DNA of 64,000 nucleotides from DASQYE01 sp036389315 (GCA_036389315.1 DASVQF010000050.1:102560-166559), one strand, 5' to 3'; numbered from the stretch's first letter, positions 43,563 through 55,082 are shown. Notes: generated by a model from the sequence alone, not told the origin. Program-made: numbers and translations.

Positions 43563-44138
43563 TTGTCGAGGATGGAGCGCGCCCCGTTCTATAAACCCTC
43601 CAAAGAAGAGATCGCGGCTGCTGGCGGAAAGACTGTGCCTGACGTGATCGCGCCGGGCCTGCGTGTGCTCTTCTGCGGCATCAACCCGGGGCTCTACACT
43701 GCGGCCGTGGGCCATCACTTCGCGCGGCCGGGAAACCGCTTCTGGCCCGCGCTGCACGCGGGCGGATTCACACGGCGCTTGCTCTCGCCCTCAGAGGAGC
43801 GGGAGCTGCTCAAGGATGGTTATGGGATTACGAACGTGGTCGCGCGTGCGACGGCTGCGGCGGCCGAGCTGCGGGAGGAAGAGTTTATCGAAGGCGGCCG
43901 TCTGCTCACAGAAAAGGTCTTGCGCTTTCGCCCGAAGTTTTTGGCCGTGCTCGGCGTCGGCGCTTACCGGACAGCGTTCGGCCGGCCAGGGGCGCGGCTG
44001 GGCCCACAAAGCGAAACGATAGGCAAGACAAGTCTCTGGGTGCTGCCCAACCCGAGCGGCCTCAACGCGCACTACCAACCGAAGGAGCTGGCGCGACTCT
44101 TCGCGGAGCTGCGCCGCGCCGTGGAAGAGATGGATTAA
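43563..44138 (+). CDS. mug: Mismatch-specific uracil/thymine DNA glycosylase (Mug/TDG family)
   Basis: 191 residues from a TTG at 43563 (188 from the ATG at 43572). Family motifs are LRVLFCGINPGLYTA with the catalytic Asn of GINPG, and VLPNPSGLNAHYQ in the second active-site loop. RPGNRFWPALHAGG is typical. The enzyme removes U or T opposite G, and related adducts, starting base-excision repair. Its end overlaps the convergent yitT-like gene by 4 bp. Function is well supported. Confidence 0.92.
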   Translation: MSRMERAPFYKPSKEEIAAAGGKTVPDVIAPGLRVLFCGINPGLYTAAVGHHFARPGNRFWPALHAGGFTRRLLSPSEERELLKDGYGITNVVARATAAAAELREEEFIEGGRLLTEKVLRFRPKFLAVLGVGAYRTAFGRPGARLGPQSETIGKTSLWVLPNPSGLNAHYQPKELARLFAELRRAVEEMD

Positions 44139-44983
44139 TGTAGCGCGGGCTTTTTAATGACACCGCCCGTTGCGTCTGCCAGGGGATGAACGACGATAAA
44201 GGCCGCAGGGTCTATCTCACGGACGACGGCCTTGACGCGGCCGATCTCAAGTCGCGTGATGACGCAGAACAGAATATCCTGCTCGGCATCGCTCAAGCCG
44301 CCGCGACCTTTGTAAACGGTCACGCCCCTGCTCAGGACAGTGATGATCGCCTGCCTGATCTCGCCGTTCTTCTCCGAGATGATGATGACGGCCGTGTATT
44401 CCTCTATGCCGTGAATCAGAAAGTCTATCGTCTTGGAGGCCGCGAAGTAGGTCAGGATGGAGTAGAGAGCGGACTCTATCCCTAAGAAGAAGGCTGCGGC
44501 CGAGAAGATAAGGATGTTGAGCAGGAGGATGACATCACCGACCTTGAGCAGGTTGCTGCTCTTGCTGACCAGGAGCGCGGCGATCTCCGTGCCGTCCAGC
44601 ACAGCCCCGCCGCGAATGGCGAGCCCGATGCCTGCGCCTATGAAGAAGCCTCCGAAGACGGCCGTCAAAAGCTTATCGGGCGTCACGTCCGGATACTTGA
44701 CGAAGGCCAAGCAGAGGGAGAGGCCCGTGATCGCGAGCGCGCTCTTAGCCGCGAAGACGCGGCCGATCTGCCTGTAGCCGAGGGCTATGAACGGAAGGTT
44801 GATGACGAGAATCAGAACCGACAGCGGCCACCCCAGCACATCAGAGAGCAGCATGGAGATGCCCGTCACCCCGCCGTCAATAAACCGGCTCGACAGCAGA
44901 AAGCCTTTGAGCCCCAGGCCCGCCGAAAAAATGCCCAGGACAATCAGTAGCGTGTTGACAAGCTCTCCGACGAACCTTCGCAT
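44135..44983 (-). CDS. YitT family membrane protein (DUF161/DUF2179)
   Basis: 282 residues with about six N-terminal membrane helices. The opening LLIVLGIFSAGLGLKGFLLS leads to FIDGGVTGISMLLSDVLGWP and LNPFIAL-type loops; IGLAIRGGAVLDGTEIAALL is the conserved GGxDG-like segment. A cytoplasmic DUF2179 domain follows (YTAVIIISEKNGEIRQAI, TVYKGRGGLSDAEQDILFCV). Role of the family is unknown. It overlaps the glycosylase gene tail to tail. Confidence 0.92.
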   Translation of the reverse strand: MRRFVGELVNTLLIVLGIFSAGLGLKGFLLSSRFIDGGVTGISMLLSDVLGWPLSVLILVINLPFIALGYRQIGRVFAAKSALAITGLSLCLAFVKYPDVTPDKLLTAVFGGFFIGAGIGLAIRGGAVLDGTEIAALLVSKSSNLLKVGDVILLLNILIFSAAAFFLGIESALYSILTYFAASKTIDFLIHGIEEYTAVIIISEKNGEIRQAIITVLSRGVTVYKGRGGLSDAEQDILFCVITRLEIGRVKAVVREIDPAAFIVVHPLADATGGVIKKPALH

Positions 44984-45016
44984 CCGTCAATCATTCCACC
45001 GGCAAGCCACTAAGAG

Positions 45017-45094
45017 CAAGGATGAAGGCGGCAGTGATGAATGATGAATAGACAGCAGCTTGGCTTTTATTCATCACTGCCGCCTTCATCCTTG
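45017..45094. repeat. Intergenic palindrome, GGATGAAG family, 26-bp perfect arms
   Basis: Perfect 26-bp arms at 45017-45042 and 45069-45094 (outer ends CAAGGATGAAGGCGGCAGTG and its complement) with a 26-nt loop. It starts one base after the ppdK stop and lies upstream of the yitT-like gene, both on the minus strand, so it is well placed to end the ppdK transcript. Confidence 0.8.
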
Positions 45095-45095
45095 A

Positions 45096-47780
<2,685 letters not shown>

Positions 47781-48015
47781 ATGATTTATCCTCGAAATAT
47801 GGAAAGCCAATAGAACAGGCCCATGAAAGCTTTGACCCGCAGGATTGCTTTTATATTGCTACGGAGTTTGAGCAAGTGCAACCCCCTGTAGCCAGGGCCA
47901 GCCGATTAATTCAGGCTAGAGTAAGCAGAGCCGTTTTCTTGGCCCATCCCGTTCGGCGCTCCGAAACCGCTCGCGACTTGCTTCAAACATCTTCGTTCTC
48001 TAGGATACGAAAGCG

Positions 48016-50133
48016 ATGAAGGGTTTAGAGCGTTACCTGGGCCAGATACTTGACGGCAAGTATCGGATCGAGAAGCTGCTCGGCAAGGGCGGCATGGGCG
48101 CTGTCTACATGGCCATACACCTCGGCACTGATCGCCCCGTCGCGCTCAAGATCATCGCGCCCGAGTTCATGCGTCACGACGAGTTCGTCGAGCGTTTCAA
48201 GCGCGAGGCCCGCGCGGCGGGCCGCCTGCGCCATCCGAACGTCGTGGACGTGACAGACTTCGGCTTCGCGCAGCACGGCAGCGAACGCGTCGCTTATCTG
48301 GTGATGGAGTACCTGGACGGCTGCACGCTGGCAGACGTGCTGGCCGAAGAGAAGCGCCTGCCGCTCGACTGGGTGGCGGACATCCTGGAGCAGGTCTGCT
48401 CGGCCGTGGACGAGGCGCACCAGCAGGGCATAGTTCATCGTGACCTGAAGCCGGATAATATCTGGCTTGAGCCGAATAGGCGCGGCGGCTACACGATCAA
48501 GGTGCTCGATTTCGGCGTCGCGAAGCTGGCCGAAGAGTCTGCCGCGATGCGGCTTCCGGGCATCTCCGCGACAGAGTCGCGCGCATCCACCGTCTCCGGC
48601 AGTCCGTCGGCTCAACCCGTCGCTCGCCAGGTGAGGCCCGAAACCTCAGAGGCGGCGACGCTCCTGGACGCAGCGCACTCGGGCGAGGAAGCGCAGACGC
48701 GCATCTTCGACTCGACCAGCGTGGCGAAGGAAATCCCGGAGGCTGAAGAGGTGGCGGCCGAAGCGGCTACTCAAATGCTTGGGCCCAAAGAGAGCGGTGG
48801 CGGCGAGGACGGGACGCTCCTCGTCGAGCGCGAGACGCAGCGCGAATCCCTGGCACACAGCACAGATGCCTCCACGGACGGGCTGACGCGCATCGGCTCA
48901 CTGCTCGGCACGCCGCTCTACATGTCGCCGGAACAGTGTCGCGGCGAGCAGTTAGACGCGCGCTCCGACATCTACAGCCTCGGCGTGATAGCCTTTCAAA
49001 TGCTCGCCGGCGAAGTGCCTTTCAGCGGCAACCTGACGACCGTCATGCGCCTGCACAAGGAGTCGCCGCCGCCCTCGCTCAGGGAGAAGAACGCCAAGGT
49101 TCCGAAAAAGGTGGAGCGACTCTTGAACTCCGCGCTCGCCAAAGACCCTGCGGAGCGGCCCGCGAGCGCGGCGGCCTTTGCCAGCGCCATGCGCGCCAAC
49201 ACGGACGGCATAGGCTCGCTCGTCCGCCACTCCTTCGCGCTCTACAGCGAGCACTTCCCCACCTTCCTCAAAATCTCGCTCTTGGCCCACGCGCCGCTCA
49301 TTGTGATCGAAGGCTTACTGTTTTGGAACGACGTGGCGCTGACGAAGCGGCTGGGCCCACCCGCTCTGCTCGTCAGCACCACAATCATCCTGAGCCTGCT
49401 CACGTTCGTCGTCAACTTTCTGACCCATTCGGTGATCGTCGGCATGACGGTGCTGATCGTCATGCAGTTGATTATCGCACCCTTGCGGCCCGTCAAGGCG
49501 CGCGAGGTGTTCGCCGTGCTGAAGGCCAGGTGGCGGCCCTTTCTATCGACCAGCATCCGGGTCACCATTCGCCTCCTGCTCGGATTCGCTCTCGGCGCAG
49601 TGCTGCTCTTCATCCCGGGCCTGGTGATGATGATACGTTACAAGCTCTACGTGCCATTCATTCTCGGTATCGTGCTGGCCTGCATTCCGGGCTTGGTGAT
49701 AATGATACGTTACACGCTCTACGTGCCGGTCGTCCTGATCGAGGGGCTTGAGAAGAAGGCTGCACTGAAGCGTGCGCGCGAGCTGATGCGGCGCTCAAGA
49801 CTGACGGTCATTATAGTCGTCCTGTTGCAGCTCAGCATTCCTTTCCTCATCTCGACCATTGTCGGGCGCTTCGCCATCGCCAGTGTCCGAGACAGGAACA
49901 GCATCGCTCCGAAAATCTACATACGCCTGGCTGCGCTCCTCAATATCTTCGTCATCCCGCTGATCTCCATAATGGGCGCACTGCTCTACATGAAGATGCG
50001 GCAGATCGGGGGCGAGCCGCTCACAGACATTCTCAAACACCTTGAGACGGGCGACCGCCCGCGCAGTAAATGGCAGCAGCGTATGCGCGCACGCCTCAGT
50101 CTCAGCACACGCTCGGGCCGCCATCATTCCTAA
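48016..50133 (+). CDS. PknB-type Ser/Thr protein kinase with activation-loop insertion and membrane tail
   Basis: 705 residues. The kinase core has GKGGMGAVYMA, catalytic Lys45 (VALKII), HRDLKPDN (Asp143) and DFG (165-167). The activation segment should reach its SPE motif (residues 304-306, in GTPLYMSPEQ) within about 35 residues, but here an insertion of roughly 110 residues (about 172-290) intervenes. It is acidic and Ala/Glu-rich and holds Thr215, Thr228, Thr252 and Thr267 in similar contexts. The C-terminal half has about six to eight membrane helices with an internal duplication (IPGLVxMIRYxLYVP). It lacks PASTA domains. Autophosphorylation is expected; substrates unknown. It is divergent from ppdK. 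Confidence 0.9.
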   Translation: MKGLERYLGQILDGKYRIEKLLGKGGMGAVYMAIHLGTDRPVALKIIAPEFMRHDEFVERFKREARAAGRLRHPNVVDVTDFGFAQHGSERVAYLVMEYLDGCTLADVLAEEKRLPLDWVADILEQVCSAVDEAHQQGIVHRDLKPDNIWLEPNRRGGYTIKVLDFGVAKLAEESAAMRLPGISATESRASTVSGSPSAQPVARQVRPETSEAATLLDAAHSGEEAQTRIFDSTSVAKEIPEAEEVAAEAATQMLGPKESGGGEDGTLLVERETQRESLAHSTDASTDGLTRIGSLLGTPLYMSPEQCRGEQLDARSDIYSLGVIAFQMLAGEVPFSGNLTTVMRLHKESPPPSLREKNAKVPKKVERLLNSALAKDPAERPASAAAFASAMRANTDGIGSLVRHSFALYSEHFPTFLKISLLAHAPLIVIEGLLFWNDVALTKRLGPPALLVSTTIILSLLTFVVNFLTHSVIVGMTVLIVMQLIIAPLRPVKAREVFAVLKARWRPFLSTSIRVTIRLLLGFALGAVLLFIPGLVMMIRYKLYVPFILGIVLACIPGLVIMIRYTLYVPVVLIEGLEKKAALKRARELMRRSRLTVIIVVLLQLSIPFLISTIVGRFAIASVRDRNSIAPKIYIRLAALLNIFVIPLISIMGALLYMKMRQIGGEPLTDILKHLETGDRPRSKWQQRMRARLSLSTRSGRHHS

Positions 50134-50293
50134 GTTGGGCCCATCTCATTTAACACACGCTATATCAACGAATATCTTTGATCGGCGGCGGGAGGCTATG
50201 GAAATGCAATAAAAGTCCCGCCAATTCGCAATATTTCGTGGGCCCAGCGCGGCATAGGCTTTGCTCTTTTCTTGGGTAAAGGAGGATTGAGTA

Positions 50294-50821
50294 ATGAAAA
50301 CAGTACGCATACGGAACATCTTCGGAGCAGGCTTACTGGCCCTTTCTTTATTCGGCATCGTTCCCATGTCCAGCACCACGGCCCAGGCGCAATGGCCCAA
50401 CTATCCCTATGGACAGGATCGCCGCGACGAGCGTTATCGTGAGCGCGAGCGCAGGCGTATAGAACGTGAACGCAGACAAGCCGAGCGTCAACGTGCCCGG
50501 CAGTACGGCTACGACAATTACGGGTACGGCAATCGTACCTACGGCAATTACGGCTACGGCAACGGTAGCTACGACGGCTACAGCAACTACGGCGGCTCTT
50601 ACCAGTATCGCCAGACGGCCCTGAACGCCGGTTACAACGAGGGCGTGAAGGCTGGCCGCAGGGATCGCCAGAGCGGGCGCGGTTATGAGTTCCGCGACGA
50701 GGGCGCATACCAGAGCGCGGATAAGGATTACAACTCGCGCTACGGCGACCGCGAGATATACCGCCAGTACTTCCGTGAAGCTTTTCAGAACGGCTACGCG
50801 GACGGTTACAGGGGCTACTAA
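50294..50821 (+). CDS. Exported Tyr/Gly/Asn- and Arg-rich protein
   Basis: 175 residues with a signal peptide (IFGAGLLALSLFGIVPMSST TAQAQ) and a consensus Shine-Dalgarno (AAAGGAGG) 8 bp before the ATG, which suggests strong translation. After an Arg/Glu-rich helix (RERERRRIERERRQAERQRA) comes a Tyr-Gly-Asn repeat region (YGYDNYGYGNRTYGNYGYGN), then a C-terminal part with NEGVKAGRRDRQSGRGYEFR and FREAFQNGYADGYRGY. It is a secreted or envelope protein; function unknown. Confidence 0.75.
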   Translation: MKTVRIRNIFGAGLLALSLFGIVPMSSTTAQAQWPNYPYGQDRRDERYRERERRRIERERRQAERQRARQYGYDNYGYGNRTYGNYGYGNGSYDGYSNYGGSYQYRQTALNAGYNEGVKAGRRDRQSGRGYEFRDEGAYQSADKDYNSRYGDREIYRQYFREAFQNGYADGYRGY

Positions 50822-50859
50822 TAGTGCATCACTAAAACTGCACTGACAGCAAACAAACG

Positions 50860-50902
50860 GAAGTGGGAGCGGGCAGACGATTTCAGTCCCCGCTCCCGCT
50901 TC
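50860..50902. terminator. Bidirectional terminator between the Tyr-rich and DUF3037 genes
   Basis: GAAG-GGGAGCGGG (50860-50873) pairs with CCCGCTCCC-CTTC (50889-50902), one mismatch, followed on the plus strand by TTTTT. It lies between convergent genes, and its right arm overlaps the stop region of the DUF3037 gene. Confidence 0.7.
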
Positions 50903-51296
50903 TTTTTGTCTGCGCCCGCACCATTCTGTCGAGCAGGTGTTCGAGTGCCGCACGCGGATCATCGCAGAGGCCGGAATGGACTGGCGAGGTCTGTATGATT
51001 GTACTGCGTGGCGCGACGAGCCAGTGAAACCTTGACCGCTGCGGCAAAGCGCCTATGGGCCCAGCCTCAGCGCCCCCGGCGCAGATGGCCGGGATGGCTT
51101 CGAGGTATCGCTCTACTTTCTCAGGGTCAATGGTTGAATCCAGGGCCGCAAGCCGCGCGCGATCAAGCTCGATGCCAGCTTCGAGAAAGCTGCGCGCCGG
51201 ACACGACACGATCACGCCGGCGTTGATGAACTCTTCGCGCTCGACGCGTGGGACGACCCGTATGACGGCGTAATCAAAGGGAGTGCGCTCTGGCAC
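50883..51296 (-). CDS. DUF3037 protein, partner of HipA-like gene
   Basis: About 137 residues from a GTG at 51296, which has GGAGG before it at good spacing; a longer frame back to 51332 is less likely. The family pattern is PFDYAVIRVVPRVEREEFIN AGVIVSCP near the start and ERYLEAIPAICAGG, HWLVAPRSTIIQTSPVHSGL later, as in DUF3037. It overlaps the end of the HipA-like gene by 23 bp, so the two are cotranscribed. The family function is unknown; the linkage suggests the two proteins act together. Confidence 0.8.
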   Translation of the reverse strand: MPERTPFDYAVIRVVPRVEREEFINAGVIVSCPARSFLEAGIELDRARLAALDSTIDPEKVERYLEAIPAICAGGAEAGPIGALPQRSRFHWLVAPRSTIIQTSPVHSGLCDDPRAALEHLLDRMVRAQTKRSGSGD

Positions 51297-52056
51297 TGCT
51301 TGCCTCCAAAAGAAAATCTCGCGGCCCCTCAAGACGGCTGAGCAGGTACTCTACGTAGGCCGCGCGGTTCGCGTCAGGGCTCGCGAAATAGGTCTCGCCT
51401 TCCAGCCAGGCGTCTGGAACCAGGCTCACCACGGCTCGAATGATTTCCGGAGTCAGGCTGCGGCTCAGGCGCTCGTCGGCCTCCATCAACTGCCCGGCGA
51501 AGGGCAGCAGGACATGCTCCTTGATCTGCGGGAACGGGCTGCGGCTGCGCGCCAGGTAATCCTTCCAGGCATGATGAAAGTAGAGCGCCGCGTTGTGATC
51601 TATGAGATAGAGCGCGTCGTGCCAGAGGAGCAGGTTCGTGTTGCGCGGCGTGCGGTCTATGTTGGTCGTGTAAGCGTCGAACCAGACGATTGCAGAGGCG
51701 AGCGCCGCGTCGGGCCGCTTGAGCAGCGGGTCGAAGGTGATCGAGCCGGGCAGATAATCGAGCGCGAGGTTGAGGCCGACGCTGGCCCTGATTAAATCCT
51801 GAATCTCCGGGTCTGGCTCCGTGCGCGCCAGCAAAGCGTCCAGCTCGACGAAGACTATCTCGGGCACGGGAAGCCCAAGAGAGCGGGCCAGCTCGCCCGC
51901 TATCAGCTCGGCAATCAAAGCCTTTGGGCCCTGTCCCGCTCCACGGAATTTGAGGACGTAGAGGCCGTCGTCGTCCGCTTCGACGATGGCCGGGAGCGAG
52001 CCGCCTTCGCGCAGCGGCGTCACGTAGCGTGTGGCGTTGACTGTTCTCAGCTCCAT
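51274..52056 (-). CDS. HipA-like kinase-fold protein
   Basis: About 260 residues from the ATG at 52056 (MELRTVNATRYVTPL). The fold is suggested by YVLKFRGAGQGPKALIAELI AGELARSLGLPVP, where the Lys and a conserved Glu recall the HipA nucleotide pocket, then IVWFDAYTTNIDRTPRNTNL with a DxxxxNxDR-like catalytic loop and LYLIDHNAALYF as metal loop (Asp-His-Asn). HipA kinases phosphorylate proteins such as aminoacyl-tRNA synthetases in toxin-antitoxin systems, but this short version lacks a HipB gene and pairs with DUF3037 instead. Confidence 0.8.
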   Translation of the reverse strand: MELRTVNATRYVTPLREGGSLPAIVEADDDGLYVLKFRGAGQGPKALIAELIAGELARSLGLPVPEIVFVELDALLARTEPDPEIQDLIRASVGLNLALDYLPGSITFDPLLKRPDAALASAIVWFDAYTTNIDRTPRNTNLLLWHDALYLIDHNAALYFHHAWKDYLARSRSPFPQIKEHVLLPFAGQLMEADERLSRSLTPEIIRAVVSLVPDAWLEGETYFASPDANRAAYVEYLLSRLEGPRDFLLEASSARAHSL

Positions 52057-52223
52057 CCTCTCTGATTCAAAAACAGCTTGGTTCTCATTCCTCTCCGAAC
52101 ATAAGTATGCTATCACCTGTGCGACGAAAGTGAATACCCGGCTGTGAGCAAGCAGGAGGCGCGGGGCTGTTTGTTTGAAGCACGATGATCTCCGGCGACA
52201 CCGGCGAGGAAGGATTGAAGCGC

Positions 52224-53567
52224 ATGGGCCCAAAGCTGGCGCGACGCCTCGGGCTGTTCGACGCGACGATGATCGTGATGGGCGGCATCATAGGCTCCGG
52301 GATATTCATTAATCCTTCGGTCGTCGCGCGCCAGGTTCATACCACTGCGATGATCCTGGGCGCGTGGCTGCTGGGCGGCGCAATCGCGCTCGTCGGAGCA
52401 TTCATTTACGCCGAGTTGGCCCATCGCTATCCGGATGTCGGGGGCCAGTACGCCTACCTGCGCGAGGCTTATCACCCGGCGGTCGCCTTCGTCTACGGCT
52501 GGGCCCTGCTGCTCGTCACGCAGACGGGAGGGATGGCGGCCGTGGCCGTCACCTTCTCCGGCTATTTTCTGGAGATCACGCGCGCGCCTGTGACCGAAGG
52601 CGCGGTGGCGACCGTGGCGCTCGCGCTGCTGACAGTCATTAACTGCCTGGGCGTGCGCGCCGGGAGCAGTGTGCAGAACGGCCTCATGGTGCTGAAGATC
52701 ATGGCGATTGCGGCGCTGGTTCTGTGCGGTCTCTTTTTTGTCGCTGCGCCCGCAGGGACGTTGGGCCCGGCTCTTGATCGCCCGGTCTCTGTGGGCCTGT
52801 TGACGGCTATGGGAGCGGCGATGACGCCTGTGATGTTTGCTTACGGCGGGTGGCAAACGTCAAGTTTCGTGGCGGGCGAGATGCGCGCGCCGCGTCGTGA
52901 TCTGGCGCGCGGGCTGCTCTTGGGCGTGAGCGGCGTAGTGCTGCTTTACATGCTGGTCAACGCCGTGTGCGTCTACGCGCTTGGGCCCACAGGCTTAGCT
53001 GCGACGACGACTCCGGCTTCCGTCCTGATGCGGACGGCGCTGGGCGAGCGCGGCGCGAAGCTGATCGCCGTAGGCATTGCCATTTCGACTCTCGGTTTTT
53101 TGAGCCAGGGGATGCTGACCGCGCCGCGAGTCTATTTCGCTATGGCCGGGGACGGGCTCTTCTTTAAGAGCGTCGCACGCTTAGCCCCGCGTACGCGCGT
53201 GCCCGTCGTGGCGATTGCGCTGCAAGGCTTGCTCGCCATCGTCATAGCTCTCTCGGGCCGTTACGAACAGATTTTGAACTACGTCGTCTCGGTGGATTTC
53301 ATCTGGTTCGGATTGACGGCGGCCTCTCTCTTTATCTTTCGCAAGCGCCCCGCCGCCTCTTCAAAGGACGGCGCGGCAGGAACAGAGCAGGCCGCTCACT
53401 TTCGGGTTCCGGGCCATCCGGTGACGACAGCCCTGTTCGTCGTCGCTTGCGCTCTGGTCGTCCTGAGCACAATCTATAAGTATCCGGCCAACAGTGCTAC
53501 GGGGCTCTTGATCGTGCTGGCGGGAATTCCGGCCTACCTGGGCTGGCGTCGGTGGGGGCGAAGATGA
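52224..53567 (+). CDS. APC-family amino acid permease
   Basis: About 447 residues from the ATG at 52224, where AAGGA lies about 10 bp upstream; an in-frame ATG 13 codons earlier is possible. About 12 membrane helices. Helix 1 shows DATMIVMGGIIGSGIFINPS, the APC substrate-binding loop with GxGIF. FAYGGWQTSSFVAGEMRAPR marks helix 6, and FLSQGMLTAPRVYFAMAGDG follows. This branch imports or exchanges amino acids. Its stop overlaps the start of the aminotransferase gene (ATGA), implying coupled translation and perhaps a shared amino acid. Confidence 0.88.
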   Translation: MGPKLARRLGLFDATMIVMGGIIGSGIFINPSVVARQVHTTAMILGAWLLGGAIALVGAFIYAELAHRYPDVGGQYAYLREAYHPAVAFVYGWALLLVTQTGGMAAVAVTFSGYFLEITRAPVTEGAVATVALALLTVINCLGVRAGSSVQNGLMVLKIMAIAALVLCGLFFVAAPAGTLGPALDRPVSVGLLTAMGAAMTPVMFAYGGWQTSSFVAGEMRAPRRDLARGLLLGVSGVVLLYMLVNAVCVYALGPTGLAATTTPASVLMRTALGERGAKLIAVGIAISTLGFLSQGMLTAPRVYFAMAGDGLFFKSVARLAPRTRVPVVAIALQGLLAIVIALSGRYEQILNYVVSVDFIWFGLTAASLFIFRKRPAASSKDGAAGTEQAAHFRVPGHPVTTALFVVACALVVLSTIYKYPANSATGLLIVLAGIPAYLGWRRWGRR

Positions 53568-54658
53568 TCGAGCGTGCGCGGCGAGTGATGAGTTCGGAAT
53601 ATATGCTGTGGGCGAGGCGCGACGCGCAGGCGCGCTTCTGTTTGGCGTCGAGCGGAGTGAAGAGTCTCCCTTTGACGGAGCTGCCCGTCCGCGTTGAAGA
53701 GTTGGAGCTGAACAGGGATGGCACGTACGGCTACGGGCCGCTGCGCGAGGCGCTGGCGCGCAAGTCCGGTGTTGACGTGGAGGCGGTCGTGACCACCGAA
53801 GGCACTTCGATGGCCAACCACCTGGCGATGGCGGCCACGGTCGCGCCCGGCGACGAAGTGTTGATAGAGCATCCGACCTACGAGCTGCTCGTGAGGTTGG
53901 CTGAGTACCTGGGAGCAGAGGTCAAGAGATTCAAGCGGCGCGAAGAGGACGGCTTCCGCGTAGACCCGGAAGAACTGGCAAGCACCATGAGCCCGCGCAC
54001 GCGGCTCATAGTTCTGACCAATCTTCACAATCCGACGAGCGCCTTGACCTCAGATGAAACGCTTGAGCGGCTGGCCGAGATAGCGCGCGGCGTCGGCGCT
54101 CACATCCTCGTTGACGAGGTGTACCTGGACGCTCTCTTCGACGGAGCGCCGCGCTCGGCCTTTCATCTCGGCGCGGAATTTATCACGACCGGCAGCCTGA
54201 CGAAGGTCTACGGCCTGGGGGGTTTGCGTTGCGGCTGGATATTGGCCCAACCCGCGTTGGCCCAAAGAGTGTGGCGGCTCAACGACCTGTTCGGCGTCAA
54301 CCCAGCTCATCCGGCCGAGCGGTTGAGCTGTCTCGCGCTCAGGAACCTGGACAGTATAGCCGGGCGTGCGCGCTCGATACTTGAAGCCAACACTGTGCTT
54401 CTGAATTCGTTCTTCGAGTCGCGCGAGGAGCTTTCCTGGACGGCGCACCGCTTCGGCACGGTCTCTTTCCCTCGCCTGAAGCGTGGAAGCGTAGACGACC
54501 TCGTCCGGCTGTTGTCGGTAAAATATGAGACCTCCGTGGTTCCCGGAAAATTCTTCGAGATGCCGCAGCATTTCAGGATCGGGATAGGCTGTGATAGCGA
54601 GACCTTGAAAGAGGGGCTCGAACGCCTCGGCCTGGCGCTCGAAGAGGTTTGCCGGTAG
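53564..54658 (+). CDS. PLP-dependent class I/II aminotransferase
   Basis: About 364 residues from the ATG at 53564, preferred over a GTG at 53552 because it overlaps the permease stop (ATGA) and has GGGGGC upstream. Fold type I motifs are YGYGPLREALARKSG, EGTSMANHLAMAATVAPGDE, NLHNPTSALTSDETLERLA, DEVYLDAL, and the PLP Lys in TTGSLTKVYGLGGLRCGW. The final RIGIGCDSETLKEGLERL is typical. It transfers amino groups; its coupling with an amino-acid permease suggests use of an imported amino acid. Exact substrate unknown. Confidence 0.9.
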   Translation: MIERARRVMSSEYMLWARRDAQARFCLASSGVKSLPLTELPVRVEELELNRDGTYGYGPLREALARKSGVDVEAVVTTEGTSMANHLAMAATVAPGDEVLIEHPTYELLVRLAEYLGAEVKRFKRREEDGFRVDPEELASTMSPRTRLIVLTNLHNPTSALTSDETLERLAEIARGVGAHILVDEVYLDALFDGAPRSAFHLGAEFITTGSLTKVYGLGGLRCGWILAQPALAQRVWRLNDLFGVNPAHPAERLSCLALRNLDSIAGRARSILEANTVLLNSFFESREELSWTAHRFGTVSFPRLKRGSVDDLVRLLSVKYETSVVPGKFFEMPQHFRIGIGCDSETLKEGLERLGLALEEVCR

Positions 54659-54676
54659 AAGGCAAAGGAAAAGGAA

Positions 54677-54701
54677 GGATGAAGAGCCCGGCTCTTCATC
54701 C
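54677..54701. terminator. Palindrome, GGATGAAG family, between convergent genes
   Basis: GGATGAAGAGCC (54677-54688) and GGCTCTTCATCC (54690-54701) are perfect arms around one base. Flanking purine- and pyrimidine-rich stretches (GGAAAAGGAA and CCTTTCCTT) extend the stem imperfectly to about 54661-54726. It lies between the aminotransferase stop and the stop of the opposite gene. Confidence 0.7.
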
Positions 54702-54734
54702 TCCTTCCTACTTTTGCCCTTTCCTTCAGCCTCG

Positions 54735-55028
54735 CTAGACGGTGGGCTTTTCATCTACCTGGACGCCGGCCATCTCGTACTCTGAACGGACGAAGGTATT
54801 GGCGGCGCTCGCCAGCTCTAGCAGCCGCACCAGCGCGGGCGCGTGAAAGAGCCCGCAGGAGTGGCAGACCAGCGCCGGACGATCTGCCAGGTAGAGGTCT
54901 ATCCCCGTCGGGTCTGTCGGTTGACCGCACAACGCACACGGGTCGTTGGTCAAGATGCTGTTGACGCGCACGACCAGATCGGTCGGCCTCAGTGCTTCCT
55001 TCACATCTGCGCCAGCTTTATCGCTCAC
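54735..55028 (-). CDS. Small zinc-ribbon-like protein
   Basis: 97 residues with two CxxC pairs: DPCALCGQPTDPTGIDLYLA and ALVCHSCGLFHAPALVRLLE. The spacing of the pairs (about 22 residues) suits a zinc ribbon. No further domain. It lies about 55 bp upstream of nothing on its strand and opposite the aminotransferase gene. Family and function not recognised; a nucleic-acid or protein binding role is a guess. Confidence 0.65.
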   Translation of the reverse strand: MSDKAGADVKEALRPTDLVVRVNSILTNDPCALCGQPTDPTGIDLYLADRPALVCHSCGLFHAPALVRLLELASAANTFVRSEYEMAGVQVDEKPTV

Positions 55029-55082
55029 GACTCTCTTCGCCCCTCCCTTTTCTCTTCTGCCCCGAGGACGCCCGGCTCTGGC

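Noticed and set aside
43563..44138. Idea that the Mug-type glycosylase causes the TGGGCCCA bias
   Set aside because: A Vsr-like sequence-directed repair would be needed; nothing in the sequence links the enzyme to this octamer.
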